Positions 52,884-61,927 are shown, numbered from the stretch's first letter. The stretch is 64,000 bases of DNA from Chitinophagaceae bacterium (GCA_016710935.1 JADJTY010000012.1:434001-498000); one strand, 5' to 3'. Made by a program: numbers and translations. Notes: generated from the letters alone by a model not told the origin.

Positions 52884-54287
52884 ATGTTCATCAAACAATT
52901 TTATACGAGCTGCCTTAGTGAAGCTGCATACTATATAGAAAGTGAAGGCGAAGTTGCCATCATTGATCCTTTAAGGGATACGGAGGAATATATAAAGCTG
53001 GCTAAAGAAAATAATGCCGGTATCAAATATATTTTTGAAACACATTTTCATGCAGATTTTGTGAGTGGACATATTGATTTGAGCAAACAAACCGGTGCCC
53101 CCATTATTTACGGGCCTGGAGCAAAAACCAGTTATGATGTACACAATGCAAAGGACAACGAACTTTTTAAACTTGGAAAGATAACCATACAGGTGATACA
53201 CACACCCGGGCACACACTGGAAAGCAGTTGTTATTTGTTACATGATGAAAATGATAAACCACATGCCCTATTTACCGGCGATACTTTATTTGTAGGTGAT
53301 GTTGGCCGGCCTGACCTGAGCAGCGGTAACATGAGCAGTGCCGAACTTGCAGGCATTATGTTTGAAACAATACAAACCAAGATCCTCCCGCTTGCTGATG
53401 ATGTAATTGTTTACCCTGCACATGGTGCAGGCAGCAGTTGCGGTAAAAGTATGGGGCCGGAAACCTTCAGCACCATTGGCGAGCAGAAAAAAAATAATTA
53501 CGCCCTGCAACCGCAAACAAAGGAAGCATTTATTGCAGCTGTAACCAATGGGCTTTCTGTACCACCCAAATATTTTGCAATCAATGCACAAATAAACATG
53601 CAGGGTTATACCAGCCTGGATATGGTAAAGCAAAAAGGATTAACACCATTGTCTCTTGCAGCATTTAAAAAATTAAAAGAAGAGGATGTGTTGATCGTAG
53701 ATACACGCCACGCAACTGTTTTTACACAGGGTTTTATACCGGGCAGTATTTTTATCGGCCTTGAAGGCCGCTTTGCCGAGTGGGCAGGCAGCCTGTTATC
53801 TTTTGATAAGCCAATGATGCTGGTAACTGAACCCGGTAAAGAAGAAGAAACCATTATTCGTTTGTCAAGGGTTGGATTTGATAAAATACAGGGTTATTTA
53901 ACGGGTAGTTTTGATGCCTGGAAAAATGCTGGCGAAACCGTAGACCTGATCATTGATATTGAAGCTGATGAACTGGTGATGGATATACCCCACGACCCGA
54001 ACTTAGTAGTGGTAGATGTAAGAAGAGAAACAGAATTTGCAGATGGGCATATTGCCGGTGCACAAAATCTTCCGCTCAATGAAATGAATGATGTTTTAAA
54101 CCTTTCGCATTTTGAAGACAACCAGAACTTATATGTGCATTGTGCAGGCGGATACCGGAGTGTGATTGCAGCTTCGCTTTTGAAACGTGAAGGAACACAT
54201 AACCTGAGAAATATTTTGGGCGGCTGGGGAAAAATTAAAGAGCAAAAAAATATCAGGATAGAAAAAGAAGCCAGTGTTTTGAATTGA
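52884..54287 (+). CDS. MBL-fold/rhodanese protein, persulfide dioxygenase-like
   Basis: The 467-residue protein combines an ETHE1-like metallo-beta-lactamase domain (ETHFHADFVSGH, HTPGHTLESSCY, GDTLFVGDVGRPDL, VYPAHGAGS) with two rhodanese domains. The second rhodanese has the active Cys in VHCAGGYRS; in the first, no Cys follows MLVTEPG, so it is inactive. Enzymes of this type oxidise glutathione persulfide or transfer sulfane sulfur in sulfide detoxification. The ArsR regulator just upstream fits control by reactive sulfur, but the regulator lacks cysteine. Confidence 0.88.
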   Translation: MFIKQFYTSCLSEAAYYIESEGEVAIIDPLRDTEEYIKLAKENNAGIKYIFETHFHADFVSGHIDLSKQTGAPIIYGPGAKTSYDVHNAKDNELFKLGKITIQVIHTPGHTLESSCYLLHDENDKPHALFTGDTLFVGDVGRPDLSSGNMSSAELAGIMFETIQTKILPLADDVIVYPAHGAGSSCGKSMGPETFSTIGEQKKNNYALQPQTKEAFIAAVTNGLSVPPKYFAINAQINMQGYTSLDMVKQKGLTPLSLAAFKKLKEEDVLIVDTRHATVFTQGFIPGSIFIGLEGRFAEWAGSLLSFDKPMMLVTEPGKEEETIIRLSRVGFDKIQGYLTGSFDAWKNAGETVDLIIDIEADELVMDIPHDPNLVVVDVRRETEFADGHIAGAQNLPLNEMNDVLNLSHFEDNQNLYVHCAGGYRSVIAASLLKREGTHNLRNILGGWGKIKEQKNIRIEKEASVLN

Positions 54288-54295
54288 TGGAAATC

Positions 54296-55192
54296 TTATT
54301 CAACCGGGTTTTTATCAATCCAGTTATTTCTGTATTCTTCATTCCATTCATGTTTAAAACGTTTGTGGCTCCATAGATACATATCGGGCTGCCGCCTGAT
54401 GGCGTCTTCAATATAATCCCGGTACATTACTGTAAGTTCTCCAGGCTTTAATAAAGAGGCGTCTTTACAGGCAAGTGTTAGGCTTGATTCATATTTACCA
54501 CGGGCAGTTTTAAAAGCCCTGCCAAAAATTACCGGGCATTTTTTCATCGCTGCATTTTTTTCGGGGCCGGTTACAAAAGCTGTTGGCCTGTGAAAAAAAT
54601 TAAGCCAGTAACAGTATTTAGGAGCTGCAGGTTTTTGATCGGCAATCAATGCCAGTGCGTGTGTTTTATTTCGCCAGGCTACAAATGCTTTTCTCGATTC
54701 TGTTGCTGAAAGCATATGTGTTCCATACTTTGTACGGAATTTATAAAACAGCCTGTTTATTGATTTACTGCTGATGGGCATATAAACAATAACCAGTGGT
54801 TGTTTAAAATGCAGTGACCAGTGCAGGTTTATCCATTCCCAGTTAAACTGGTGACAGGCGTGCATCTGGCAACTGATGCCTTCTGCAGCAAACTGATCAA
54901 ATAAAGTGAAATCGGTTTTACAGTGTTTATCGTAAAAATCTTTTGAAACTGAAAGACATTTAATGGTTTCAATAAACGAGTCGGTGAAGTTGCGGTGAAA
55001 TTTTCTTTTGATGCTGTTTCTTTCTGTTACAGATTTTCCAGGAAAAGCAATGGAAAGGTTCATTTCAATTACTTTTTTTCTGTAGCCAAAAACACGGAAC
55101 AGAAAGAATGAAATAATATCGCTTAACACATAAAGAACCCGGAGTGGCAATAATGAAATCAGGAAAAGCGGGACATAAATTAAATAATACAT
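54296..55192 (-). CDS. LpxL-like acyltransferase, copy 1
   Basis: The 298-residue protein begins with a membrane anchor (YYLIYVPLFLISLLPLRVLYVL). It has the HX4E catalytic motif in CHQFNWEW and the lipid A acyltransferase core IADQKPAAPKYCYWLNFF. These proteins add acyl chains to lipid A or related lipids at the inner membrane. The ATG at 55192 is used; upstream codons lack family support. It is downstream of, and clearly related to, copy 2 at 55256. Confidence 0.88.
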   Translation of the reverse strand: MYYLIYVPLFLISLLPLRVLYVLSDIISFFLFRVFGYRKKVIEMNLSIAFPGKSVTERNSIKRKFHRNFTDSFIETIKCLSVSKDFYDKHCKTDFTLFDQFAAEGISCQMHACHQFNWEWINLHWSLHFKQPLVIVYMPISSKSINRLFYKFRTKYGTHMLSATESRKAFVAWRNKTHALALIADQKPAAPKYCYWLNFFHRPTAFVTGPEKNAAMKKCPVIFGRAFKTARGKYESSLTLACKDASLLKPGELTVMYRDYIEDAIRRQPDMYLWSHKRFKHEWNEEYRNNWIDKNPVE

Positions 55193-55255
55193 GCTGCCGG
55201 TTTGTATATCTATTATTAGTGTAAAGATACGATGCTGCAATAATTATGTAATTTT

Positions 55256-56152
55256 TTATGTCCTGGCTTTATCTATCCAGTTTTCTTTATAATCTTCTTT
55301 GTAATCCCATTTCCAGCGGCGGTGTGTCCATAAATAATTATGCGGCTCTTCTTTTATAATTTTTTCCAGAAAATCACGAAAGCCCCTGGTAATTTCGCCA
55401 CGGGAGGTTGTAGCTGCATTTTCGCAAAACACAGTACACTCTAAAATATAGTGGCCTCTTTTGGGAATGGTGGATCTTACAAAAATAATAGCAGTGTCAT
55501 TTTTAATGCCGCCCACTTCAGGACCCGTAATAAAAGGAGCGGGTTTACTAAAATAGTTTTGCCAGTAAGCATTTGTGGGGTCTCCGGGGTTTTGATCTGC
55601 TGCTAGAAAGAAAGCAAATCTTTCTTTAAAAATCTCTTCCCTTTTTTGTTTGAACTCGGTAGCCTTAATAAATATGGTACCGTACCGCTCCCGTATTTTT
55701 AAAAATAGCCTCTCCATTGCTTTGTTTTTAATAGGCATGTAGATGGCATAGGTAGGTATTTTATTTATAGCTTTCGACATAAACAGGCTTCCATACTCCC
55801 AGTTAAACTGGTGTCCTGCATGAAGCTGCACATTCTTTCCTTTATTGATCAGGTCTTCAATAACGGAAAAATCGCCCTGGCATCTTTTTTCAAATGTTTT
55901 ATCACTCATTGAAATAAATTTAATTATTTCAATAAAAGTATCAGTAAGGTTATGAAAAACCCTTTTTGTTATTTTTTTAATTTCTGCATCTGATTTTTCG
56001 GGAAAAGCTATCCGCAGGTTTTTAATAACTGTTTCTTTTCTGTAGCCAAAAACATAATACAGCAAAAAATAAATAAGATCGCTTAATAAATAAATTACCG
56101 GAAAAGGCAACAAAGAAAGCAGGTACAAAAAACCGTATATGATAAAATACAT
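55256..56152 (-). CDS. LpxL-like acyltransferase, copy 2
   Basis: This 298-residue paralogue of copy 1 is of exactly equal length. It has the anchor YFIIYGFLYLLSLLPFPVIYL, the motif GHQFNWEYG and the core AADQNPGDPTNAYWQNYF. Both copies keep the catalytic His and Glu, so the two may add different acyl chains, as LpxL and LpxM do. A -7 box at 56198-56205 supports the ATG at 56152. Confidence 0.88.
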   Translation of the reverse strand: MYFIIYGFLYLLSLLPFPVIYLLSDLIYFLLYYVFGYRKETVIKNLRIAFPEKSDAEIKKITKRVFHNLTDTFIEIIKFISMSDKTFEKRCQGDFSVIEDLINKGKNVQLHAGHQFNWEYGSLFMSKAINKIPTYAIYMPIKNKAMERLFLKIRERYGTIFIKATEFKQKREEIFKERFAFFLAADQNPGDPTNAYWQNYFSKPAPFITGPEVGGIKNDTAIIFVRSTIPKRGHYILECTVFCENAATTSRGEITRGFRDFLEKIIKEEPHNYLWTHRRWKWDYKEDYKENWIDKART

Positions 56153-56197
56153 ACTATTTGAACTATTTATTGATGTACCTGCAAACCGGCAGGCACG

Positions 56198-56205
56198 CAA
56201 AGGTA
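56198..56205 (-). promoter_or_regulatory. -7 promoter box for the acyltransferase pair
   Basis: TACCTTTG on the minus strand matches TAnnTTTG. The leader that follows contains the palindrome CCTGC-AAACCG-GCAGG at 56178-56193. Confidence 0.6.
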
Positions 56206-56285
56206 GGCAGTACAGGGATTCCGAAAAAATCGGGATGTTTGATGTAAGATAAAGATTTGGTTAAAAACAGTACGTAATACTTACA

Positions 56286-57895
56286 TCACAAAACAATATT
56301 CTGTATCATTTCCTGTTTCCCCGGGTAATCCGTATTAAAATGCAACCCCCTGCTTTCATGCCTGAACTCGGCACATTTTACAATAAGATAAGCCACCGTA
56401 ATCATATTACGTAACTCACAAAGTTGCGGCGATACAATTGTTTTCTGATAGAGTGCTTCTGTTTCAGTATACAACAGATCTAGCCTTTTCATGGCACGAT
56501 GGAGCCTTTCATTGTTTCTAACTATACCCACATAATCGCTCATCAGTAATTTTAATTCTTTTACACTTTGTGTAATAAGGATCATTTCTTTGGGTGCGGT
56601 GGTGCCATCTGTTTTCCAGTCTCCCACCAAAGCTCCCCCGAAGGGAGAGTTTTCAACCTCTTTAATTTTGCTACAGCATCTATATAAGCCCGGTGTGCAA
56701 ACACCATTGCTTCCAAAAGAGAATTGCTGGCAAGTCGGTTAGCACCATGCAAACCGGTGCTGGCACATTCGCCGGCAGCGTATAAATTTTTTATGGATGT
56801 TCTTCCGTGTTCATCAGTTTTAATACCGCCGCAACTATAGTGTGCGGCCGGTGTTACCGGTATCATATGTTTAGTGATGTCAATTCCAATGCTTAAACAT
56901 TTTTCATAAATATTTGGAAAGTGCTCAGTAAATTTTTCTTTGCTGAAATGCCTGCAGTCGAGAAAAACATTTTCGGTACCTGCTATTTTCATTTCGTTAT
57001 CAATAGCGCGTGCTACAATATCGCGTGGTGCCAGGTCTTTTCTTTCATCATAGCGTTCCATAAATGCTTCGCCAGCCTGATTGCGTAAAATACCTCCATC
57101 GCCCCGTACGGCTTCTGTTATCAGAAAATTGTGGCCCCTTATTCCGGGTTCGTACAATGCAGTTGGATGAAACTGGATGAACTCCATATTCTCAATCCTG
57201 CCTTTCGCCCTGTAAACCATCGCCACGCCGTCGCCGGTTGCAATGGCGGGGTTGGTTGTAGAGCGGTACACCTGCCCGTTACCCCCTGATGCCAGCATGG
57301 TAATCTTAGAAAGTATCTTTTCAGTTTTATTTGTCTGCAGGTTTAAAACATACACACCATAACATTCAACATCGGGTGTTGCTTTTGTAATTAAATATCC
57401 CAGGTGGTGCTGTGTTATTATATCAAGTACAAAGCAATGATGCATCAGATCAATATTCTTTTTTCGGCTGATGGCTTCCAGCAATGCCCTTTCCATTTCT
57501 CTGCCGGTAACATCTTTGTGATGCAGGATACGGGATTCGCTATGTCCGCCTTCCTTACCCAGTTTAAAATCGCCGTCTTTTTCTTTATCAAAATTTGCAC
57601 CCCATTCGATGATCTCTTCAATTCTCTCAACACCTTCTTTAACCACAATTTCTACTACATGCCGGTTGCACAACCCATCACCGGCAATTAAAGTGTCTTC
57701 AATATGTTTATCGAAACTGTCTTTATCAAAGTCCATTACCCCCGCAATGCCGCCCTGGGCATACTTTGTATTGGTTTCATCGCTTTGTGTTTTTGTGAGA
57801 ACGGTAACTTTTTTATCAGGACATGCTTCAGCCACTTTAAGAGCGTAAGTTAATCCTGCTATACCACTGCCAATTACGAGAAAATCTGTTTGCAT
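56286..57895 (-). CDS. nadB: L-aspartate oxidase, frameshifted
   Basis: NadB oxidises aspartate to iminoaspartate, the first step of NAD synthesis. Frames 57895-56582 and 56630-56286 join to about 536 residues, the normal length. The FAD site is VIGSGIAGLTYALKVAE; HPTALYEPG, LITEAVRGDGG and ANRLASNSLLEA are conserved. One extra A in the A3 run (plus-strand T3 at 56661-56663) restores AKLKEVENSPFGGALVGDW. The rejoined segment is encoded by a C5/G5 repeat. nadA and nadC are not in the window. The break may be a sequencing error. Confidence 0.88.
56621..56658. repeat. C5/G5-type repeat in the nadB coding region
   Basis: CTCCCACCAAAGCTCCCCCG followed by AAGGGAGAGTTTTCAACC is a diverged copy of the elements at 16159 and 18216. 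It encodes the linker ENSPFGGALVGD between the FAD-binding part and the C-terminal helices. Confidence 0.55.
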
Positions 57896-57902
57896 ACTTG
57901 TT

Positions 57903-57982
57903 AAGTCAAAAGTTAAAAATCAAAAGTCAAAAAAAGAGTCAAAAATTATTAGGGCACTATTTTGACTTTTAACTTTTGACTT
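57903..57982. repeat. Heptamer hairpin between ispG and nadB
   Basis: The left arm AAGTCAA AAGTTAA AAATCAA AAGTCAA and the right arm TTTTGAC TTTTAAC TTTTGAC pair; AAGTCAAAAGTTAAAA (57903-57918) is fully complementary to 57967-57982. The right arm runs into ispG and encodes its last residues VKS and stop. Confidence 0.75.
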
Positions 57983-59942
57983 CCTGTGTTTCCACCCACG
58001 CTTCATTTTCTTTCAATAAATTGATCAGTTCATCAACTGCAATATTGCTGTCGATATTTCTTTTAACCACTTCTTTTCCTTTGTACAACGTTATTTTACC
58101 AACACCGCTGCCCACATATCCAAAATCGGCATCGGCCATTTCGCCGGGACCATTTACAATGCAACCCATGATGGCAATTTTCACTCCCTTCAGGTGATTG
58201 GTTACAGCACGGATCTTTGCAGTGGTCTCCTGCAGATCAAATAAGGTGCGGCCACAACTGGGGCAACTGATATATTCTGTTCGGGATATACGGGTACGGG
58301 TAGCCTGTAATATTCCAAATGCAACAGAGTTTAAGGTTTTTGTTTTAGGAAAAACTTTTTTGTTACCAAAATAATGGCCAAAGCAAACGCCATCGCTAAA
58401 ACCATCCAACAGCAATCCGCCAGTTTCAACAGCATAGTGAATTAAACTCTGGTCCATGGTAGAATCGGTACTATCACAAATAACAATCGCTGGATTTTTT
58501 ATGCCGTTGTTCATCAGCTCAACAAACATCCTGCGAATGCTTTGCATGGCATTTTGGTTTGTACTGCTTAAACAGATCACCGCAGTTTTATCGTGGCTAA
58601 GTTTTGAAAATATTTTTTCAATGGGCTGATGGGGATACCCTTCAGAATAACAATCGATCATCACAAAATTCAGCCATGATGATTTTGCAATGGCATCATC
58701 CATATACTGGTCAATATCAAAAATGGGGACATAACTGGTTTTATCGGTTGCATCAAGCAAAGGATCATGATACAGGATCACTTTTAAAGTCCCAGGCAGC
58801 TCAAAATCCAGGGGTGCATTACAAAAAATATAATCTGCGGCTGCATCACCAATATTCCATTTATCAGTTACCGCATCATAAGTGTATCCTATTGATTGCA
58901 GATCTGATGGGGTGATGGTTTCGAACTTACTAAAATCGGCCACTACCACGGGCACCTGCTTTGCACCAATATTATTTACCGCAAAGGTTTCCCGCCGGTT
59001 ATATTCAAAAGTTGAATAAGGAAATTTTTCAATCGTGGGAACAATATCTTTACTTACCCTATTTGTATAGCGCTTTACAATATCCTTACACACCGGTATT
59101 TCCAGTTCCGGGTCTTCTGTTAAGGAAACACGAATGGTATCGCCAATGCCGTCTTCAAGTAAAGTACCAATCCCAATAGCCGATTTTATTCTGCCATCTT
59201 CGCCGTCGCCGGCTTCTGTAACACCCAGGTGCAAAGGATACGCTTCTCCAAATTCTTCCATCATGTGGTTAACCAGCAACCGGTAGGCCTGTACCATTAC
59301 CTGCGGATTACTGCTCTTCATGCTCAAAATTATCTGGTGATAATCTTCGCCTCTTGCTATTCTTAAAAACTCCATGGCACTTTCTACCATTCCCATAGCG
59401 GTATCGCCATAGCGGCTCATGATACGATCGCTCAGGCTGCCATGATTGGTGCCTATACGCATAGCAGTTCCATGCTCCTTACAAATTTTCACCAATGGAG
59501 TAAAACGGTCTCTTATTCTTTCAATTTCTTCAGCATACTCTGCATCGGTATATTCGATCTGTTCAAATTTTTTCTTGTCAACATAATTGCCGGGGTTCAC
59601 CCTTACTTTTTCAACAATTCTTGCAGCGATCTCGGCGGCGTTGGGTGTAAAATGAATATCGGCTACCAGCGGCGTATCATATCCTCTTCTTCTTAATTCA
59701 TCTTTTATGTTCTGTAAATTTTCCGCTTCATTTTTTGATGGAGCAGTAATACGTACCAGCTGAGCTCCTGCCTGTATACAACGGATAGATTGTTCAACCG
59801 TTGCCATGGTATCCATAGTATCGGTGGTCGTCATGGTTTGTACAAGAATGGGGTGTCCATTACCTAAAAGCAGGTTGCCTATTTTAACTTCCCTTGTTTT
59901 CAGGCGTTTGTATGATGTGAGTGATTCGCTGTAAAATTGCAT
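57969..59942 (-). CDS. ispG: 4-hydroxy-3-methylbut-2-enyl diphosphate synthase, long form
   Basis: IspG carries out the penultimate step of the MEP pathway, using a [4Fe-4S] cluster and reduced ferredoxin or flavodoxin. The N-terminal TIM barrel starts VKIGNLLLGNGHPILVQTMT. The C-terminal cluster domain has SCPSCGRTLFDL and MGCIVNGPGEMADADFG. At 657 residues it has an insert of about 250 residues, as in plant, Chlamydia and Bacteroidota enzymes. dxs lies at 29779. The final residues come from a heptamer repeat. The transcript is predicted to be leaderless. Confidence 0.97.
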   Translation of the reverse strand: MQFYSESLTSYKRLKTREVKIGNLLLGNGHPILVQTMTTTDTMDTMATVEQSIRCIQAGAQLVRITAPSKNEAENLQNIKDELRRRGYDTPLVADIHFTPNAAEIAARIVEKVRVNPGNYVDKKKFEQIEYTDAEYAEEIERIRDRFTPLVKICKEHGTAMRIGTNHGSLSDRIMSRYGDTAMGMVESAMEFLRIARGEDYHQIILSMKSSNPQVMVQAYRLLVNHMMEEFGEAYPLHLGVTEAGDGEDGRIKSAIGIGTLLEDGIGDTIRVSLTEDPELEIPVCKDIVKRYTNRVSKDIVPTIEKFPYSTFEYNRRETFAVNNIGAKQVPVVVADFSKFETITPSDLQSIGYTYDAVTDKWNIGDAAADYIFCNAPLDFELPGTLKVILYHDPLLDATDKTSYVPIFDIDQYMDDAIAKSSWLNFVMIDCYSEGYPHQPIEKIFSKLSHDKTAVICLSSTNQNAMQSIRRMFVELMNNGIKNPAIVICDSTDSTMDQSLIHYAVETGGLLLDGFSDGVCFGHYFGNKKVFPKTKTLNSVAFGILQATRTRISRTEYISCPSCGRTLFDLQETTAKIRAVTNHLKGVKIAIMGCIVNGPGEMADADFGYVGSGVGKITLYKGKEVVKRNIDSNIAVDELINLLKENEAWVETQEVKS

Positions 59943-59946
59943 GGTG

Positions 59947-59954
59947 CAAAAATA
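59947..59954 (-). promoter_or_regulatory. -7 promoter box for ispG
   Basis: TATTTTTG on the minus strand matches TAnnTTTG, and its G lies five bases before the ATG at 59942. The mRNA is predicted to be leaderless. Confidence 0.65.
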
Positions 59955-59991
59955 ACAATAAATGGCTGTGATTGTTTATTGGGTTTAGTAT

Positions 59992-60085
59992 AGTTGTCAG
60001 GCCACTAAAAATACCCTTAAAGTTTAAGTGTGTTTGTAACACAAATAAATGTAAGATCAGGACTCTGTTTAGTGACCAGACAACT
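59992..60085. mobile_element. MITE-like element 2
   Basis: AGTTGTC (59992-59998) and GACAACT (60079-60085) are perfect terminal inverted repeats, as are CACTAAA (60003-60009) and TTTAGTG (60068-60074) further in. The left end AGTTG(T/C)CAGGCCACTA matches element 1 at 43978. It contains no gene. Confidence 0.55.
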
Positions 60086-60091
60086 GAGACG

Positions 60092-61804
60092 TTACCAATC
60101 CTTCTCAGGCTTAGCTGAAGTAGCAGTATTAACTTTCCGCAATTTATCCTGCAGGTTCTTTTCCTGCTGCAGCAGGGCTTTCAGCTTTTCCTCTGCATCC
60201 TGTTTGGTGAGTTTGGAAGGCTGAGGTTTTGGTTGCCCGTCTTTTTCTTCGTCTTTGGGTTTCTCTTTTTCTTTATTCTTTTTATCGTCTTCAGGTTTCT
60301 TTTCTTCCTTTTTGTCTTTATCCTCTTTCTTTTGCTGTTCTTTTTGCTGTTGTAATGCCTTTTGCAGATTCTGCCTGGCATCATCATCCTGCGGATTCAG
60401 CTTCAATGCATTTTTATAGGCCTCAATACATTCGGGCAGTTTTTTGTTATGCTGCAATACTACTCCCTTGTTATAAAAAGCTTTTGCTTTATCAGCATTG
60501 GATGTGGAATTGGATAAGACTCCGTCATACGCCTGCACGGCTTCATCTGCCTTATTGTTTTTATACAAAGCATTTCCTAAATTATATTGAGCAGTTGAAT
60601 TATCCGGATCTTTTTGTGCGGCCTGCTGGTAGTTTTTTATGGCATTGTCATACTCCTTTTTTTCATAAGCCTCATTTCCCTTTTGGATCAGTGCTTTATC
60701 ATGTTGTGCCTGTGAAGTAACAGGAACCAGGCAAAAGACAAGGGGTAACAGGCAACCGGCAATGCCAGCTGTTGCCATCTTTTTACTGTTGTTGCCCATG
60801 GCGGATTGCGAGATTGACTTTCTTTCTGAAATAAATAATTCGGCAACCATTAAAAACAATGCCAGTATTAAAAAATAGGGGAAGAAGTATTTATAATTCA
60901 CCAAAGAATTTTCTGTAACGGTTCGCTGGTCCATACTTGCCAGTTGAGCATCCAGTTTAGATACCAGTTCATCTGCATTGGTAAACAGATGGTAGATCCC
61001 ATTGCCTTTTTCAGCAATGGACCTCAGCTCTTCTTCATTTAACCGGGTTATAATGGTATTGCCATTGGCATCCTTTTTTTCCTGGTTGGTTAGTTCATCA
61101 ATAATATTAGAACCCTGCGGTGAGCCAATACCTACGGTGTTAATTACAATGCCGTCTTCCGTCATTTGTTTAACTATCTTCAAAGCTCCTTCATCATGGT
61201 CCTCACCATCGCTGATCAAAATAACAGCCTTATATTTTTTTTCTTTTGTATTAAAAGATGCGTAACACATTTTTAATGCATCGGATATTACCGTTCCTTG
61301 CGTAGGTACAATCTCGGTTGATGCAGCGCCCAGATACATTTTGGCAGCTCCATGATCGCCGGTTAACGGCATTTGCAAATAGGCCCTGCCTGCAAAAACC
61401 ACAATCCCAACCCGGTCGTTGTTAAGTTTGTCTATTAACTTACCCAGTGCCTGTTTGGCCCTTTCCAGCCTGTTGGGCTTAACATCCTTTGCCAGCATGC
61501 TTTTGCTTACGTCAAGTGCAATCATTACATCAATGCCGTTCCTGTTAACCTGCTCCATGCCTTTTGGCGAACGCAGGTTTGCCACAGCAAAAACGCCGGC
61601 CGCAAATGCAACAAGTATCAATACAAATTTTAAAGCAAATTTTTGCGGAGAATGATTTTTGATCATTTCCTGAACCAGGTTTGCATCACCAATTTTTTTG
61701 ATGGTTCTCTTTTTCCAGATAAGCACAAAAAAATACAGTACCAGCAGTAATGGAATGGCTGCCAGAGCAATTAAATATCCGGTATGTTGAAAGCTGAGAT
61801 CCAT
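60092..61804 (-). CDS. BatB-BatC fusion: von Willebrand A domain plus TPR protein
   Basis: The 570-residue protein has an N-terminal membrane segment, then a vWA domain with the MIDAS motif ALDVSKSM and FAGRAY (about 90-290), and a helix near 305-325. A second hydrophobic stretch, GIAGCLLPLVFCLVP, follows with an export-like end VTSQAQ. Three or so TPR units (AQYNLGNALYKNNK) and a Lys/Glu-rich tail complete it. This matches BatB and BatC of the aerotolerance operon, here joined. BatA, BatD and BatE are not adjacent. The second hydrophobic stretch is encoded by a heptamer repeat. Confidence 0.85.
   Translation of the reverse strand: MDLSFQHTGYLIALAAIPLLLVLYFFVLIWKKRTIKKIGDANLVQEMIKNHSPQKFALKFVLILVAFAAGVFAVANLRSPKGMEQVNRNGIDVMIALDVSKSMLAKDVKPNRLERAKQALGKLIDKLNNDRVGIVVFAGRAYLQMPLTGDHGAAKMYLGAASTEIVPTQGTVISDALKMCYASFNTKEKKYKAVILISDGEDHDEGALKIVKQMTEDGIVINTVGIGSPQGSNIIDELTNQEKKDANGNTIITRLNEEELRSIAEKGNGIYHLFTNADELVSKLDAQLASMDQRTVTENSLVNYKYFFPYFLILALFLMVAELFISERKSISQSAMGNNSKKMATAGIAGCLLPLVFCLVPVTSQAQHDKALIQKGNEAYEKKEYDNAIKNYQQAAQKDPDNSTAQYNLGNALYKNNKADEAVQAYDGVLSNSTSNADKAKAFYNKGVVLQHNKKLPECIEAYKNALKLNPQDDDARQNLQKALQQQKEQQKKEDKDKKEEKKPEDDKKNKEKEKPKDEEKDGQPKPQPSKLTKQDAEEKLKALLQQEKNLQDKLRKVNTATSAKPEKDW
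60731..60765. repeat. Heptamer repeat inside the BatB-BatC gene
   Basis: GCAAAAG, ACAAGGG, GTAACAG, GCAACCG and GCAATGC follow without a gap. AACAGGCAACCGGCAATG (60747-60764) is identical to 62700-62717 in the beta-lactamase gene. Confidence 0.7.
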
Positions 61805-61927
61805 CTTACCTGCAAATTAGCCAACCTGGCAAAAGGGTAATGTTAAAAAAAAGAAAGTTTACGATTCAGACCGCTTAAAGCGTTCCGACTCTATTTAACA
61901 GGCTGCATAAAGCGTGCCGTCTCCATG

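Noticed and set aside
57969..59942. IspG nearly twice the E. coli length
   Set aside because: The long form with an inserted domain is usual for Bacteroidota, plants and Chlamydia.
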